Below are positions 31,963 through 41,047 of a stretch of 64,000 bases of DNA, piece after piece (positions within the stretch are counted from its first letter, which is position 1; each line of letters begins with the position of its first letter). Source of the stretch: an uncultured Enterococcus sp. (GTDB lineage: Bacteria > Bacillota > Bacilli > Lactobacillales > Enterococcaceae); NCBI RefSeq assembly GCF_913775425.1, contig NZ_CAJYIS010000011.1:62001-126000 (forward strand), in the 5' to 3' direction. The notes under the pieces are model-generated. The model saw only the letters and a list, made by a program, of their open reading frames with translations, had not been told where the DNA came from and did no database searches. Made by a program: the position numbers and the translations under genes.

Positions 31963-33798
31963 ATGATTTTATTTACAGTGTTACTAAGTATTGGTTTATT
32001 GTGGTGGATTGAACGTCCGAAATGGACTATTACAACAATATTATTATATAGTTGGTTATTTTTAACAGAGATTGTAACAAACTTATTTGTTTGGAAACGT
32101 TTTGGTTTGCCTTTTATGCATAAAATTAGTTGGTTGATCCCATTCCCGCCAAATGAGAATCATACATTAGCAGTAGGCTTAGTATTTTTCTTTATGTTTG
32201 GTATTGTGTATATTGGGCGCTATGCCTTTAGTGTATTGCCAAAAGTTGACATTAAATGGAACGTTAAACGCATCGTGAGTTTGCTGATGATTGGATTGGG
32301 TGTATTTATCAGTACCCTATTTTTCTTTTCTAGTGACTGGGCCATGAGTTATTTTGGGAACTTACGCTTTGATCAAATCGTATTTACACTAAGCCAGCCT
32401 TTAGAAGGCAGTGACAATACCCATTTGTTCGCGTATTTAAAAGGGCCACTGCTAAATAGTGTATTTCTGGTTGCTTGGATGGCTTTGCCAATGGTGTATT
32501 TGATTCAATTGGTCTTAGTAAAACAAACGATAAAAAAAGCGCGTTTGCTTCGAATCGGATCGCTTAGTGTAGCGATAGCCATTTATGTATTTGTCTTATT
32601 AGGCTTAGGTGTTCATGCATTAGGTTATGCGGATGTCAAAGCATACTATTTTGAGAAAACAAAAATTTATGATGAGTCTTATGTGGATACGAAAAATACA
32701 GAAATCGTATTCCCAGAAAAAAAACGTAATCTGATCTATATTTATTTGGAATCGATGGAAAACACGTATGCTGCAAAAGAAGTTGGTGGAGCAGAAGATA
32801 CTAGCTTGATCCCTAATTTGACGAATTATGCGTTAAATGAAGGTACGAGTTTTTCAAATACGGATCGATTAGGTGGTATGATTTCAATCCCTGGAGCAAA
32901 CCAAACGGTAAGTTCAATGTTTGCACAAACTTCAGGATTACCCCTTCGAACGAGCGGTGGAATCGATGTCAATGATTACGGTGGTAAAGGAGACAGTTTT
33001 ATGCCTGGAGCCTATGCTTTAGGTGAGGTCTTACATGAAGAAGGCTACAATCAAATGCTTTATATCGGTTCACCTGCATCTTTTGGTGGTCGGGATAAGT
33101 ATTTTATGAATCATGGCGAATATGAGATTCGTGATTACTTCTGGATCAAAGGACAGCAATTGATCCCGCAAGATTATTCAGTCTGGTGGGGAGTAGAAGA
33201 TGAAAAACTATTCCCGTTTGCCAAGGACTCGATCACAGAACTTGCGAATAAGGGCGAACCGTTTAACTTTACAATGTTAACAACAGATACGCATTTTGAG
33301 GATGGTTATGCATCTGACCAGACACCAAACTTATTCAATGATCAATACCGAAATGTGATTCATTATTCTGATCAACAAGTATTTGAGTTTGTCAATTGGA
33401 TCAAAGAACAACCCTTCTATCCTGATACAACGATCATAATCGTAGGTGATCACCCAACGATGGACCGTAAATACAGTCAAAGTGTTTCGGATGAATACCA
33501 AAGAAGTGTCTACAATGTCATCTTGAACTCGCCTACTGAAGTCGAAAACTCAAATAAAGACCGCCTATTTAATGCAACGGACATGTTCCCAACAACGCTA
33601 GCAGCTTTGGGAGCGAAAATTGAAGGGGATCGTTTAGGGTTAGGAACTAATCTTTATTCTGATCGAGAAACTTTGATGGAACAACTTGGAAAAGATAAAT
33701 ACATTAACGAAATTAGTAAAAAATCTGACTTTTATAATAAAAATATTATCAAAGGAACAGACTATGCAATTGAAACAAAAGAACAAAAAAATGAATAA
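31963..33798 (+). CDS. LtaS/GacH-type sulfatase-fold phosphoglycerol transferase
   Basis: N-terminal TM region then NLIYIYLESMENTY, GANQTVSSMFAQTSGLP, MLTTDTHFEDG, IIVGDHPTM. Confidence 0.88.
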   Translation: MILFTVLLSIGLLWWIERPKWTITTILLYSWLFLTEIVTNLFVWKRFGLPFMHKISWLIPFPPNENHTLAVGLVFFFMFGIVYIGRYAFSVLPKVDIKWNVKRIVSLLMIGLGVFISTLFFFSSDWAMSYFGNLRFDQIVFTLSQPLEGSDNTHLFAYLKGPLLNSVFLVAWMALPMVYLIQLVLVKQTIKKARLLRIGSLSVAIAIYVFVLLGLGVHALGYADVKAYYFEKTKIYDESYVDTKNTEIVFPEKKRNLIYIYLESMENTYAAKEVGGAEDTSLIPNLTNYALNEGTSFSNTDRLGGMISIPGANQTVSSMFAQTSGLPLRTSGGIDVNDYGGKGDSFMPGAYALGEVLHEEGYNQMLYIGSPASFGGRDKYFMNHGEYEIRDYFWIKGQQLIPQDYSVWWGVEDEKLFPFAKDSITELANKGEPFNFTMLTTDTHFEDGYASDQTPNLFNDQYRNVIHYSDQQVFEFVNWIKEQPFYPDTTIIIVGDHPTMDRKYSQSVSDEYQRSVYNVILNSPTEVENSNKDRLFNATDMFPTTLAALGAKIEGDRLGLGTNLYSDRETLMEQLGKDKYINEISKKSDFYNKNIIKGTDYAIETKEQKNE

Positions 33799-33807
33799 AT
33801 AGATGAA

Positions 33808-33848
33808 ATAAACACAAAATCTACTTACTAGATTTTGTGTTTATTTTT
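33808..33848 (+). terminator. Intrinsic terminator
   Basis: aataaacacaaaatcta-cttac-tagattttgtgtttattttt. Confidence 0.9.
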
Positions 33849-34107
33849 ATTTAATGAGAAATATTAGAGAAAATCGAAAAAAATCTCATATTTTTTTATG
33901 TAAAAAAATTAAAATAATTACAGTAATTTTAATAAAATAATTATTTTTTAAAAATCAATAAAAATGCTTGTGTATAAATGAATTATTAAATAATTACAAA
34001 AAATTTAAAACAAATAAAGTTTTAAAAAGCTTGTGTCTTTACATATTTATCGTTCTATTTTAAATTTAAAATAACAAATTTTATAAAGAAATCGTATATC
34101 GACCGCG

Positions 34108-34136
34108 TTGACATTCACAAATGCATGTCCTAGAAT
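34108..34136 (+). promoter_or_regulatory. Strong promoter of GA-repeat protein gene
   Basis: TTGACA, 17 nt, TAGAAT, followed by 5' UTR hairpin ctacaa-attgc-ttgtag (34147-34163). Confidence 0.75.
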
Positions 34137-34195
34137 TTATGGTGTACTACAAATTGCTTGTAGCATGCAGTTAAAAATGATGGAGGTTTGTTCGG

Positions 34196-37100
34196 ATGAA
34201 AAAAAATAAAAACATTCGCCAAGATAATTTATCAGCGGTAAACACGGGGTCAAAACGCATTTACAAAATGTACAAAGCGAAAAAAAATTGGGTCGTTGCA
34301 CCAGTCTTATTAGCAACTATTTTAGGTACGATCGGTACTGCACCGATTTCAGTCCTAGCGCAAACAACTGATGCACAAACAACAGTTGCAGTAGTGAAAA
34401 CATTAGAAGCAGCTAAAGAAGATTCATTGAAAAAATTAGACAGCCTAGTCGAATCAATGTCTGCTACACAGATGAACACTGCTAAAAAAGCAATTAACGA
34501 TGCAACAACAAACGAAGCGGTTTATGCCGCATTACAAACATATGGATATAATGTCGTAACGGCAAATATCGCAATGAATTTTGAAAACACAACAGTTGCC
34601 AATGCAAACAAAGAATTAGCAAAATTAACAAATATCTCGACTAATTCTTACATGAACAATAACGCAACTTCTGTACAGACAGTTCAAATGGCACAACAAA
34701 CATTTGCTAAAGACACTAAAGTAACGGATACAGAAGACAACTATGCAACAACATTTGCGGCATTTAACAAAGTCGTTGCTGCACAAGAAGCAATGGTAGC
34801 TCAAAACACAAAAAATGCGCAAACAATGAATGCACAAAATGCAAATGTAGCGACTAAAAAACAAGCTGCAGTAGCAACGGTTAACGGGTTGACTTACTTG
34901 TCACAAACAAGAAAAGATGCCTATAACGCGCAAATCAATGCAGTAACAGCAAGTGATGCTGGATGGGCAACAACAATTGACAGCTTAACAAATCAAGCGA
35001 TTCAAGAAGATGTCACTGCAGCGAAAACGACTGTTCAAAATAAATTAGCTTCAGCTGATGGTCAATTGTTGAGTACTGAAAAACAAACACAATTTGCAAC
35101 TTCATTAAATCAAGCAACAACTACAGCACAAGTTCAAAAAATCGATGCTGAAGTGACAAAAGCGATTGCAGAAGCAAAAGCTGCTCATGACAAAGCACAA
35201 TTTGAACAAAACAAAAAAGACTTAATCGGTGCCATCAATACGAATACGACAATTACGGATACAGCAGTGAAAAAAGACTTGATCGCAAAAGCGAATAATG
35301 CGACGACACAAGCAGAGTTAGACAAAGTCAATGCTGAATACCAAACCGCAATCAACAATGCAATCAACGATAAAAAAGATATCGAACAAGTACGTACTGA
35401 AGGTTTAGCTACAGTAAACAGCTTGCCAAATATCACAGAATTATCTCGTGGAAACTATGTTTATGCGATCGAAAATGCAACTTCTAAAGCTGCGATTAAC
35501 ACATATGTTGCACAAGCACAAGCAGAGAATAATGCAGCACTAGGAACTGCGCGTACTGCAGCGATTGCTGAAGTGAATGCTTACACACATTTATCAGCAG
35601 CTGAAAAAACAGCCTTTACAAATGCGATCAATAAAGAAACAACTGTAACTGGCGTACAAGCACAAGCGAAAGCTGCAAAAGATAAAGATGCAGCAAACTA
35701 CTTGGCATCAACAAAAGCAGAAGCAGTCAAAACAGTGAACAAACTTGAATATTTAGACAATACAGAAATGTATGTCAACCAAATTAATGCTGCCACTTCT
35801 GTAGACGCAGTAAATAGTATCGTCGATACTGCAGCAGCAGAAAACTTAAAAATGGGTCTAGAAACAACAGATCTTAACCAAGCGAAAAAAGTTGGTCTAG
35901 CAACAGTAGATACGTACATGTATTTAACACCATCTGAAAAAGAAGCAGCAGTAAAAGAAATCAATGCTGCAAAATCTGTAGATGGCGTGAAAAAAGTCTT
36001 AGCGAATGCTGAAACTACAAATACTGCCAATAAACAAGCAGCAGATGCAGCGAAAGTCTTAGCTGATGCAAAAGCTGCTGCAGTGAAAACAATCAATGGC
36101 TTGTCTAGCTTAACTGAAGCACAAAAATCAGACTACAACAGCAAAGTCAATGCAGCAGATACTCAAGCGAAAATCGATAAAGTTGTTGCAGACGCGCAAG
36201 CTGCTGATGCCAAAATCAAAGCAGAAGCACAAGCACTAAAAACTGAAAAAGAAACGACAATTGCTACAGTAACAAAACTTCCATACTTAACAAATCAACA
36301 AAAAACGGATTATGTAGCGCAAATCTTAGCAGCAAACACAATCAAACAAGTAGAAGAAGTAAGCTTAGCTGCAAAACAACAAAACTTAAGTCAAACAACA
36401 AATCCTAAAGAATACTACGCGAATGCTGTAGATATCATCAACAATGAATTAACTGCATTAAACGCACAACAACAAGCAGGATATGTTGCTGAATTAGGAA
36501 CAGCGCAATCTCCAAAATCAATTGAATCAATGAAAGCAACTGTTGCAAAAGCAACTGCACAAAATGCAAAACAATTTGACGAACAATTGATTAAAGAAAT
36601 CGATAAAATGATTGCCGCTGGTAACTTAGAGTTAGCTAAAGACAATGCGAACTTATTGAAAGTTGAAGCGAATAAAACAGCCTATGTTGCAAAAATCAAT
36701 GCAGCAATCGCATTAAGAACAGCACAAGAAGCTGCTCGTAATGAAGTTACGGCAGCAACTTACTTAACTCCTGCTGAGAAAAAAGCATTTGTAAAACAAA
36801 TCAATGATGCGAAAACAATGGATGAATTAAACAAAGTCAAAGAAGCTTACACAGCAAAAGCCCCTGCGACTGCAGTTCCATTGTATCGTGCATACAACAA
36901 AAACAATGGTGAGCATTTATACACTGCAAGTAAAGAAGAGTATGACCACGTAGTATCATTAGGTTGGACTGCTGAAGGTACTGCTTGGAATGCTGCAAGC
37001 AAAGGAAAACCTGTTTACCGTCTATACAATCCAAATTCTGGCGAACACTTCTATACAACAAATGAAACAGAGTACAACGAAGTCGCTTCACACGGATGGA

Positions 37101-37279
37101 ATAAAGAAGGTGTTGTATTCTACTCTGCAGAAGATAAAGCAGTAAATGTTTACCGTGTCTTCAATCCAAATGCTAAAGATGCTGGATCTCACTTATACAC
37201 TGTTCACTCTGATGAAGTAAATGGTTTAGTGAAACTAGGTTGGAAAGCAGAAGGAATTGCGTTCTTCGGAATGAAATAA
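34196..37279 (+). CDS. Large secreted repeat protein: KxYKxGKxW-like signal, roughly ten GA-like helical modules, three C-terminal DUF5648-like repeats
   Basis: KRIYKMYKAKKNWVVAPVLLATILG; repeated pattern A.A...IN.L..L....K..Y...I..A.....; C-term YRAYNKNNGEHLYTAS..., YRLYNPNSGEHFYTT..., YRVFNPNAKDAGSHLYTV...; no LPXTG. Confidence 0.8.
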   Translation: MKKNKNIRQDNLSAVNTGSKRIYKMYKAKKNWVVAPVLLATILGTIGTAPISVLAQTTDAQTTVAVVKTLEAAKEDSLKKLDSLVESMSATQMNTAKKAINDATTNEAVYAALQTYGYNVVTANIAMNFENTTVANANKELAKLTNISTNSYMNNNATSVQTVQMAQQTFAKDTKVTDTEDNYATTFAAFNKVVAAQEAMVAQNTKNAQTMNAQNANVATKKQAAVATVNGLTYLSQTRKDAYNAQINAVTASDAGWATTIDSLTNQAIQEDVTAAKTTVQNKLASADGQLLSTEKQTQFATSLNQATTTAQVQKIDAEVTKAIAEAKAAHDKAQFEQNKKDLIGAINTNTTITDTAVKKDLIAKANNATTQAELDKVNAEYQTAINNAINDKKDIEQVRTEGLATVNSLPNITELSRGNYVYAIENATSKAAINTYVAQAQAENNAALGTARTAAIAEVNAYTHLSAAEKTAFTNAINKETTVTGVQAQAKAAKDKDAANYLASTKAEAVKTVNKLEYLDNTEMYVNQINAATSVDAVNSIVDTAAAENLKMGLETTDLNQAKKVGLATVDTYMYLTPSEKEAAVKEINAAKSVDGVKKVLANAETTNTANKQAADAAKVLADAKAAAVKTINGLSSLTEAQKSDYNSKVNAADTQAKIDKVVADAQAADAKIKAEAQALKTEKETTIATVTKLPYLTNQQKTDYVAQILAANTIKQVEEVSLAAKQQNLSQTTNPKEYYANAVDIINNELTALNAQQQAGYVAELGTAQSPKSIESMKATVAKATAQNAKQFDEQLIKEIDKMIAAGNLELAKDNANLLKVEANKTAYVAKINAAIALRTAQEAARNEVTAATYLTPAEKKAFVKQINDAKTMDELNKVKEAYTAKAPATAVPLYRAYNKNNGEHLYTASKEEYDHVVSLGWTAEGTAWNAASKGKPVYRLYNPNSGEHFYTTNETEYNEVASHGWNKEGVVFYSAEDKAVNVYRVFNPNAKDAGSHLYTVHSDEVNGLVKLGWKAEGIAFFGMK
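36882..37276 (+). repeat. Three tandem DUF5648-like repeats (protein C-terminus)
   Basis: Y-R-x-[YF]-N-x-N..[GS]-[ES]-H-[LF]-Y-T ... LGW..EG. Confidence 0.8.
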
Positions 37280-37302
37280 TCACTACTTTATGAATAGTTG
37301 GG

Positions 37303-37337
37303 ATGGATAGTCTGATTCTAGACTATCCATTTTTTTA
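37303..37337 (+). terminator. Intrinsic terminator
   Basis: atggatagtct-gattct-agactatccattttttt. Confidence 0.9.
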
Positions 37338-37431
37338 AGAAAAAATTAAAAATCACATAAGATAATCTAAAGAAATATGTTAAGATAATAATAGAGAACA
37401 TTTAGAAAAAACATACATAGGGAGTTAGTAC

Positions 37432-40062
37432 ATGAAAATGAAAATCAGAAAGTCAGCGATACTACTATCCAGTTTTTTGTTATGGGCACCTCAAGTGATT
37501 CAAGCGCAAGAAACAATCCAAACAGATAACACGACATCCGCACAATCAACTGAGACAACGACACCAAGTATAACTTCTAGTACATCTTTAGAAACACCTT
37601 CGACTTCAGTGAATCAAATGACGACTGAAACAAGTACTGAAACAGTACCAAACACCCAAATGACGACGAGTAACACGACGACTAGTGAGACAACGACTAG
37701 TGAAGAAACTATTCCAGAAAATACTACAGATCCTTATTTTCCAAAGCAACCTACTAAAGAAGATTTAGCGGGAGATAAAATTTTACCTGGGACGGCTAGT
37801 GAAGCATTGATGCAAAGTCGGGTCTTTACTGCAAGTTCAGGCATGAACCAAGAAATTATCAAACAGTTTGAAAGTGGGTCATTTAAGCTTGCAACAATCC
37901 AAAAAAATTGGCGCGAATATGAGTTGTTTCGTTACCGAACACTCGATGATTCTGGTGAACAGGCTAAACCAAATGGAATCGTGATCCATGAAACAGCAAA
38001 TCCGAACTCCACGATTTGGGGTGAAATCGCTTATATGGATAGCCATTGGGAAAATGCATTCGTGCATGCCTTTGTGGACGAAAACAATATCGTGGAGATT
38101 CATGATCCAAGCTATGGTGCTTGGGGAGCTGGAAGAATTGCCAATCGTTATTTTATGCATGTTGAATTAGTCGAACATGGAAATCGTACCTCGTTTATGA
38201 AATCGATCATGAACAATGCGTATTACATGGCGATGAAACTAGATCAGTTTGGTCTAACACCTAGTGCACCAAGTGGAAAGGCCAACGATAATTCAGGAAC
38301 GCTTTGGAGTCATGCAGAAGTATCAAATTATCTGGGAGGAACAGATCATGGAGATCCAGTCGGATATTTTGCAAAATATGGCTATTCTGTGAATGAGTAT
38401 CGTGAATTAGTGCGTTATATGTACGATAAATTTTCATTAGCTCCAGTGATCACAAGTACTGCTATTGAGAATATCAATCAAACACAAAAAACATTTGATG
38501 TACGTGTCAAGGCGACAGCAAATAGTGGAATCAAAGAAATCAATGTACCAGTTTGGACAACAGCGAATCAGTCAGATATTAAGTGGTACAAGGCAACATT
38601 GCAAAATGATGGAAGCTATATAGCTAAAATAGAAGCAAAAAATCATGCGAGTTTCACTCAACCGTTTCATGTCCATGTCTATGCAGTAGGCAATAATACG
38701 AAACAAACAGCAAAAGTATTAAGTGACGTGAAATTTGATGGTCCGAGTATTCAAAACGTGACAACAGCTGTGACGGATAATGCAGCCGGAAAATTTTCGA
38801 TTTCGTTTAACGCTACAGCAGCAGACGCAAAATCGCTACAAACGATCCAAGTGAATGCTTGGTCAACGGAAAGTCCACAAGTGGTTAAAACGGTAAAATT
38901 ATCACCAAATACTCAAGGAAACTATACCGCATCATTTAATGCGCAAGATTTTGGGTATTCTGAAGGTCCATACCGTTATGAAATCAAAGTGGTTGATAAC
39001 CAGCAAAAATATGCACAAACCACAGGAAATGGTCCAACGTTTGCCTTTAACTATAAAGTGGTTTCACACAGCGTAACCGAGCTTTCAAAAGACCACTCTT
39101 TATATGAAGCAAAACTTAAATTAGAAGACAATCAGATGGTTGATTCAGTAATGTTTGCGGTATGGAGCGAGATCAATGGGCAAGATGATTTAAAATGGTA
39201 TCCTGGAACGTTTGATGATGCAACGAAAACTTGGTCGGCGAAATTACCTATCACAAATCATAAAGATAGTGGGGTATATCACGTGCATCATTACGTGAAA
39301 ACGAAAAGTGGGAAGATGCGATCGGTGGGAGCAGATACCTTCACTGTAAAACCACTACAAATCACCACGACGATCGATACGGCGAAACAAAAACAAGGTC
39401 AAGCGAGCATCAACGTTCAAACGAATGACAATTCAATGGTTCAATCTGTTTCCGTAACCATTCAGCCAAAAAATAAACCAAACGATAGCCATACGTATGC
39501 AACTACTGCTACTAGTGGCGGCTATCAAGCGAGTATGGACATCAAAAATCACGGTTATCAAACTGGAGCTTACACTGGGAAAGTCACGGTAACACGTAAA
39601 AATGGTGTAGCAGAAACGAAAACGTTAAGTGAATTTACGGTCTCTGGAACGAACGTCACACTAGCGATGTATCGCGTATACAACCCAAATTCAGGGGAAC
39701 ATTTTTACACGATGCAACAAAGTGAAAAAAATAATTTGGTCAAACTAGGCTGGAAAGATGAAGGGACCGGTTGGATTGCACCAGCTGTTGGAAAACCTGT
39801 TTATCGCGTATACAACCCAGATTCAGGTGATCATCATTATACGTTAGCCGTTGCCGAAAAAAATCATCTAGTTAAATTAGGTTGGAAAGATGAAGGAATC
39901 GGTTGGTATTCTGCTACAGAGGCAACACACCCTCTTTATCGTGTCTATAATCCAAATGCTAAAGCAGGAAGCCATCACTATACTCAAAGTTTGACTGAGA
40001 CGAACAATCTAGTGAAAAAAGGGTGGAAAGATGAAGGGATCGCTTGGTATGCGGTAAAATAA
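37432..40062 (+). CDS. Secreted N-acetylmuramoyl-L-alanine amidase (Amidase_2) with Ser/Thr-rich linker, GBS Bsp-like repeats and three DUF5648-like repeats
   Basis: GIVIHETANPNSTIWGEIAYMDSHWENAFVHAFVDENNIVEI, HVELVEH; four ~90-aa beta-rich repeats; C-term MYRVYNPNSGEHFYTM..., YRVYNPDSGDHHYTL..., YRVYNPNAKAGSHHYTQ... Confidence 0.88.
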   Translation: MKMKIRKSAILLSSFLLWAPQVIQAQETIQTDNTTSAQSTETTTPSITSSTSLETPSTSVNQMTTETSTETVPNTQMTTSNTTTSETTTSEETIPENTTDPYFPKQPTKEDLAGDKILPGTASEALMQSRVFTASSGMNQEIIKQFESGSFKLATIQKNWREYELFRYRTLDDSGEQAKPNGIVIHETANPNSTIWGEIAYMDSHWENAFVHAFVDENNIVEIHDPSYGAWGAGRIANRYFMHVELVEHGNRTSFMKSIMNNAYYMAMKLDQFGLTPSAPSGKANDNSGTLWSHAEVSNYLGGTDHGDPVGYFAKYGYSVNEYRELVRYMYDKFSLAPVITSTAIENINQTQKTFDVRVKATANSGIKEINVPVWTTANQSDIKWYKATLQNDGSYIAKIEAKNHASFTQPFHVHVYAVGNNTKQTAKVLSDVKFDGPSIQNVTTAVTDNAAGKFSISFNATAADAKSLQTIQVNAWSTESPQVVKTVKLSPNTQGNYTASFNAQDFGYSEGPYRYEIKVVDNQQKYAQTTGNGPTFAFNYKVVSHSVTELSKDHSLYEAKLKLEDNQMVDSVMFAVWSEINGQDDLKWYPGTFDDATKTWSAKLPITNHKDSGVYHVHHYVKTKSGKMRSVGADTFTVKPLQITTTIDTAKQKQGQASINVQTNDNSMVQSVSVTIQPKNKPNDSHTYATTATSGGYQASMDIKNHGYQTGAYTGKVTVTRKNGVAETKTLSEFTVSGTNVTLAMYRVYNPNSGEHFYTMQQSEKNNLVKLGWKDEGTGWIAPAVGKPVYRVYNPDSGDHHYTLAVAEKNHLVKLGWKDEGIGWYSATEATHPLYRVYNPNAKAGSHHYTQSLTETNNLVKKGWKDEGIAWYAVK
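39665..40059 (+). repeat. Three tandem DUF5648-like repeats (protein C-terminus)
   Basis: Same module as at 36882-37276, end-to-end. Confidence 0.85.
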
Positions 40063-40090
40063 AAGTCTGTCTATACAGACTTTTTTTTTT
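40062..40090 (+). terminator. Intrinsic terminator
   Basis: aaagtctgt-cta-tacagactttttttttt. Confidence 0.85.
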
Positions 40091-40154
40091 GTAAAGATTC
40101 CTTAATAAATCTTAATAGATTGATACAGGAAAGGCTTTTTTTATCTTTCCAACC

Positions 40155-40183
40155 TTGCTAATAGAGTCAAACTTCTGTAAAAT
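40155..40183 (+). promoter_or_regulatory. Promoter of polysaccharide ABC exporter operon
   Basis: TTGCTA, 17 nt, TAAAAT. Confidence 0.5.
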
Positions 40184-40226
40184 CAAACCGTTAGAACTAA
40201 ATTTAAATGATTTGGAAGGTATGTAA

Positions 40227-41036
40227 ATGTTTAAAGAATTGTATTATTTTTGTAGAGATATTTATCGCAACAAAAAGTTATTGATCCAATTTTCTGTAAA
40301 TGATTTTCGTTCTCGTTATGCAGGATCGCTACTAGGTATCTTTTGGGCGTTTGCCAATCCATTAGTGACTGTACTGACGTATTGGTTTGTATTTGATATT
40401 GGATTGAAAGCGCCATTAACGGATGGTAAATATCCTTTCATTTTATTCTTAATGACGGGGATCGTACCATGGTTTTATTTTTCAGATGTTTTAGGATCGG
40501 CTACGAATGTGTATCGAGAGTACAGCTATTTGGTTAAAAAGGTCGTATTCAATATTCGAATCTTGCCAACCGCTAAATTGCTATCCAATCTATATATGCA
40601 CGGCTTTTTCGTTGCAGTTGCCTTGATTGCTTCTATTTTATTTGGTGTTTATCCGAATCTACATTTCTTGCAAATTTTCTATTACTTATTTGCGTTGATG
40701 TGTTTTTTAACTGGATTAACATGGTTTACGGCTTCGATTCAGCCATTCTTCCCAGATGTCAATCAATTTATTGCGATCATCATGCAAGCATTGATGTGGG
40801 GAACGCCAGTATTATGGAGTATCAATCAGTTTCCAAATCCAACGATCCAATTTATTTTGAAACTTAACCCACTTTTTTACGTGATACAAGGGTATCGTGA
40901 CGCATTCTTTGGTGGCGCATGGTTTTGGCAAAATCCAACACTATCGATTTATTTCTGGGTAGTGACGTTTATCTTATTGATATTAGGAAGTACGATTTTT
41001 AGAAGATTGAAACCTCATTTTTCTGACGTACTGTAA
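40227..41036 (+). CDS. Polysaccharide ABC transporter permease (RgpC/TagG/EpaL type)
   Basis: LIQFSVNDFRSRYAGSLLGIFWAFANPLVTVLTYWFVF. Confidence 0.93.
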   Translation: MFKELYYFCRDIYRNKKLLIQFSVNDFRSRYAGSLLGIFWAFANPLVTVLTYWFVFDIGLKAPLTDGKYPFILFLMTGIVPWFYFSDVLGSATNVYREYSYLVKKVVFNIRILPTAKLLSNLYMHGFFVAVALIASILFGVYPNLHFLQIFYYLFALMCFLTGLTWFTASIQPFFPDVNQFIAIIMQALMWGTPVLWSINQFPNPTIQFILKLNPLFYVIQGYRDAFFGGAWFWQNPTLSIYFWVVTFILLILGSTIFRRLKPHFSDVL

Positions 41037-41047
41037 GGAGACACAAC

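Noticed and set aside
33799-34195. Decayed IS element or pseudogene in the AT-rich spacer
   Set aside because: No recognisable terminal inverted repeats, target duplication or residual transposase codons.
35698-36096. 132-aa minus-strand ORF opposite the GA-repeat gene
   Set aside because: Antisense shadow of Ala/Lys/Thr-rich repeats; no RBS, low-complexity product.
34800-36850. Possible CRISPR or DNA tandem repeat in the GA-repeat gene
   Set aside because: Periodicity is at protein level with divergent DNA; no identical direct repeats with unique spacers.
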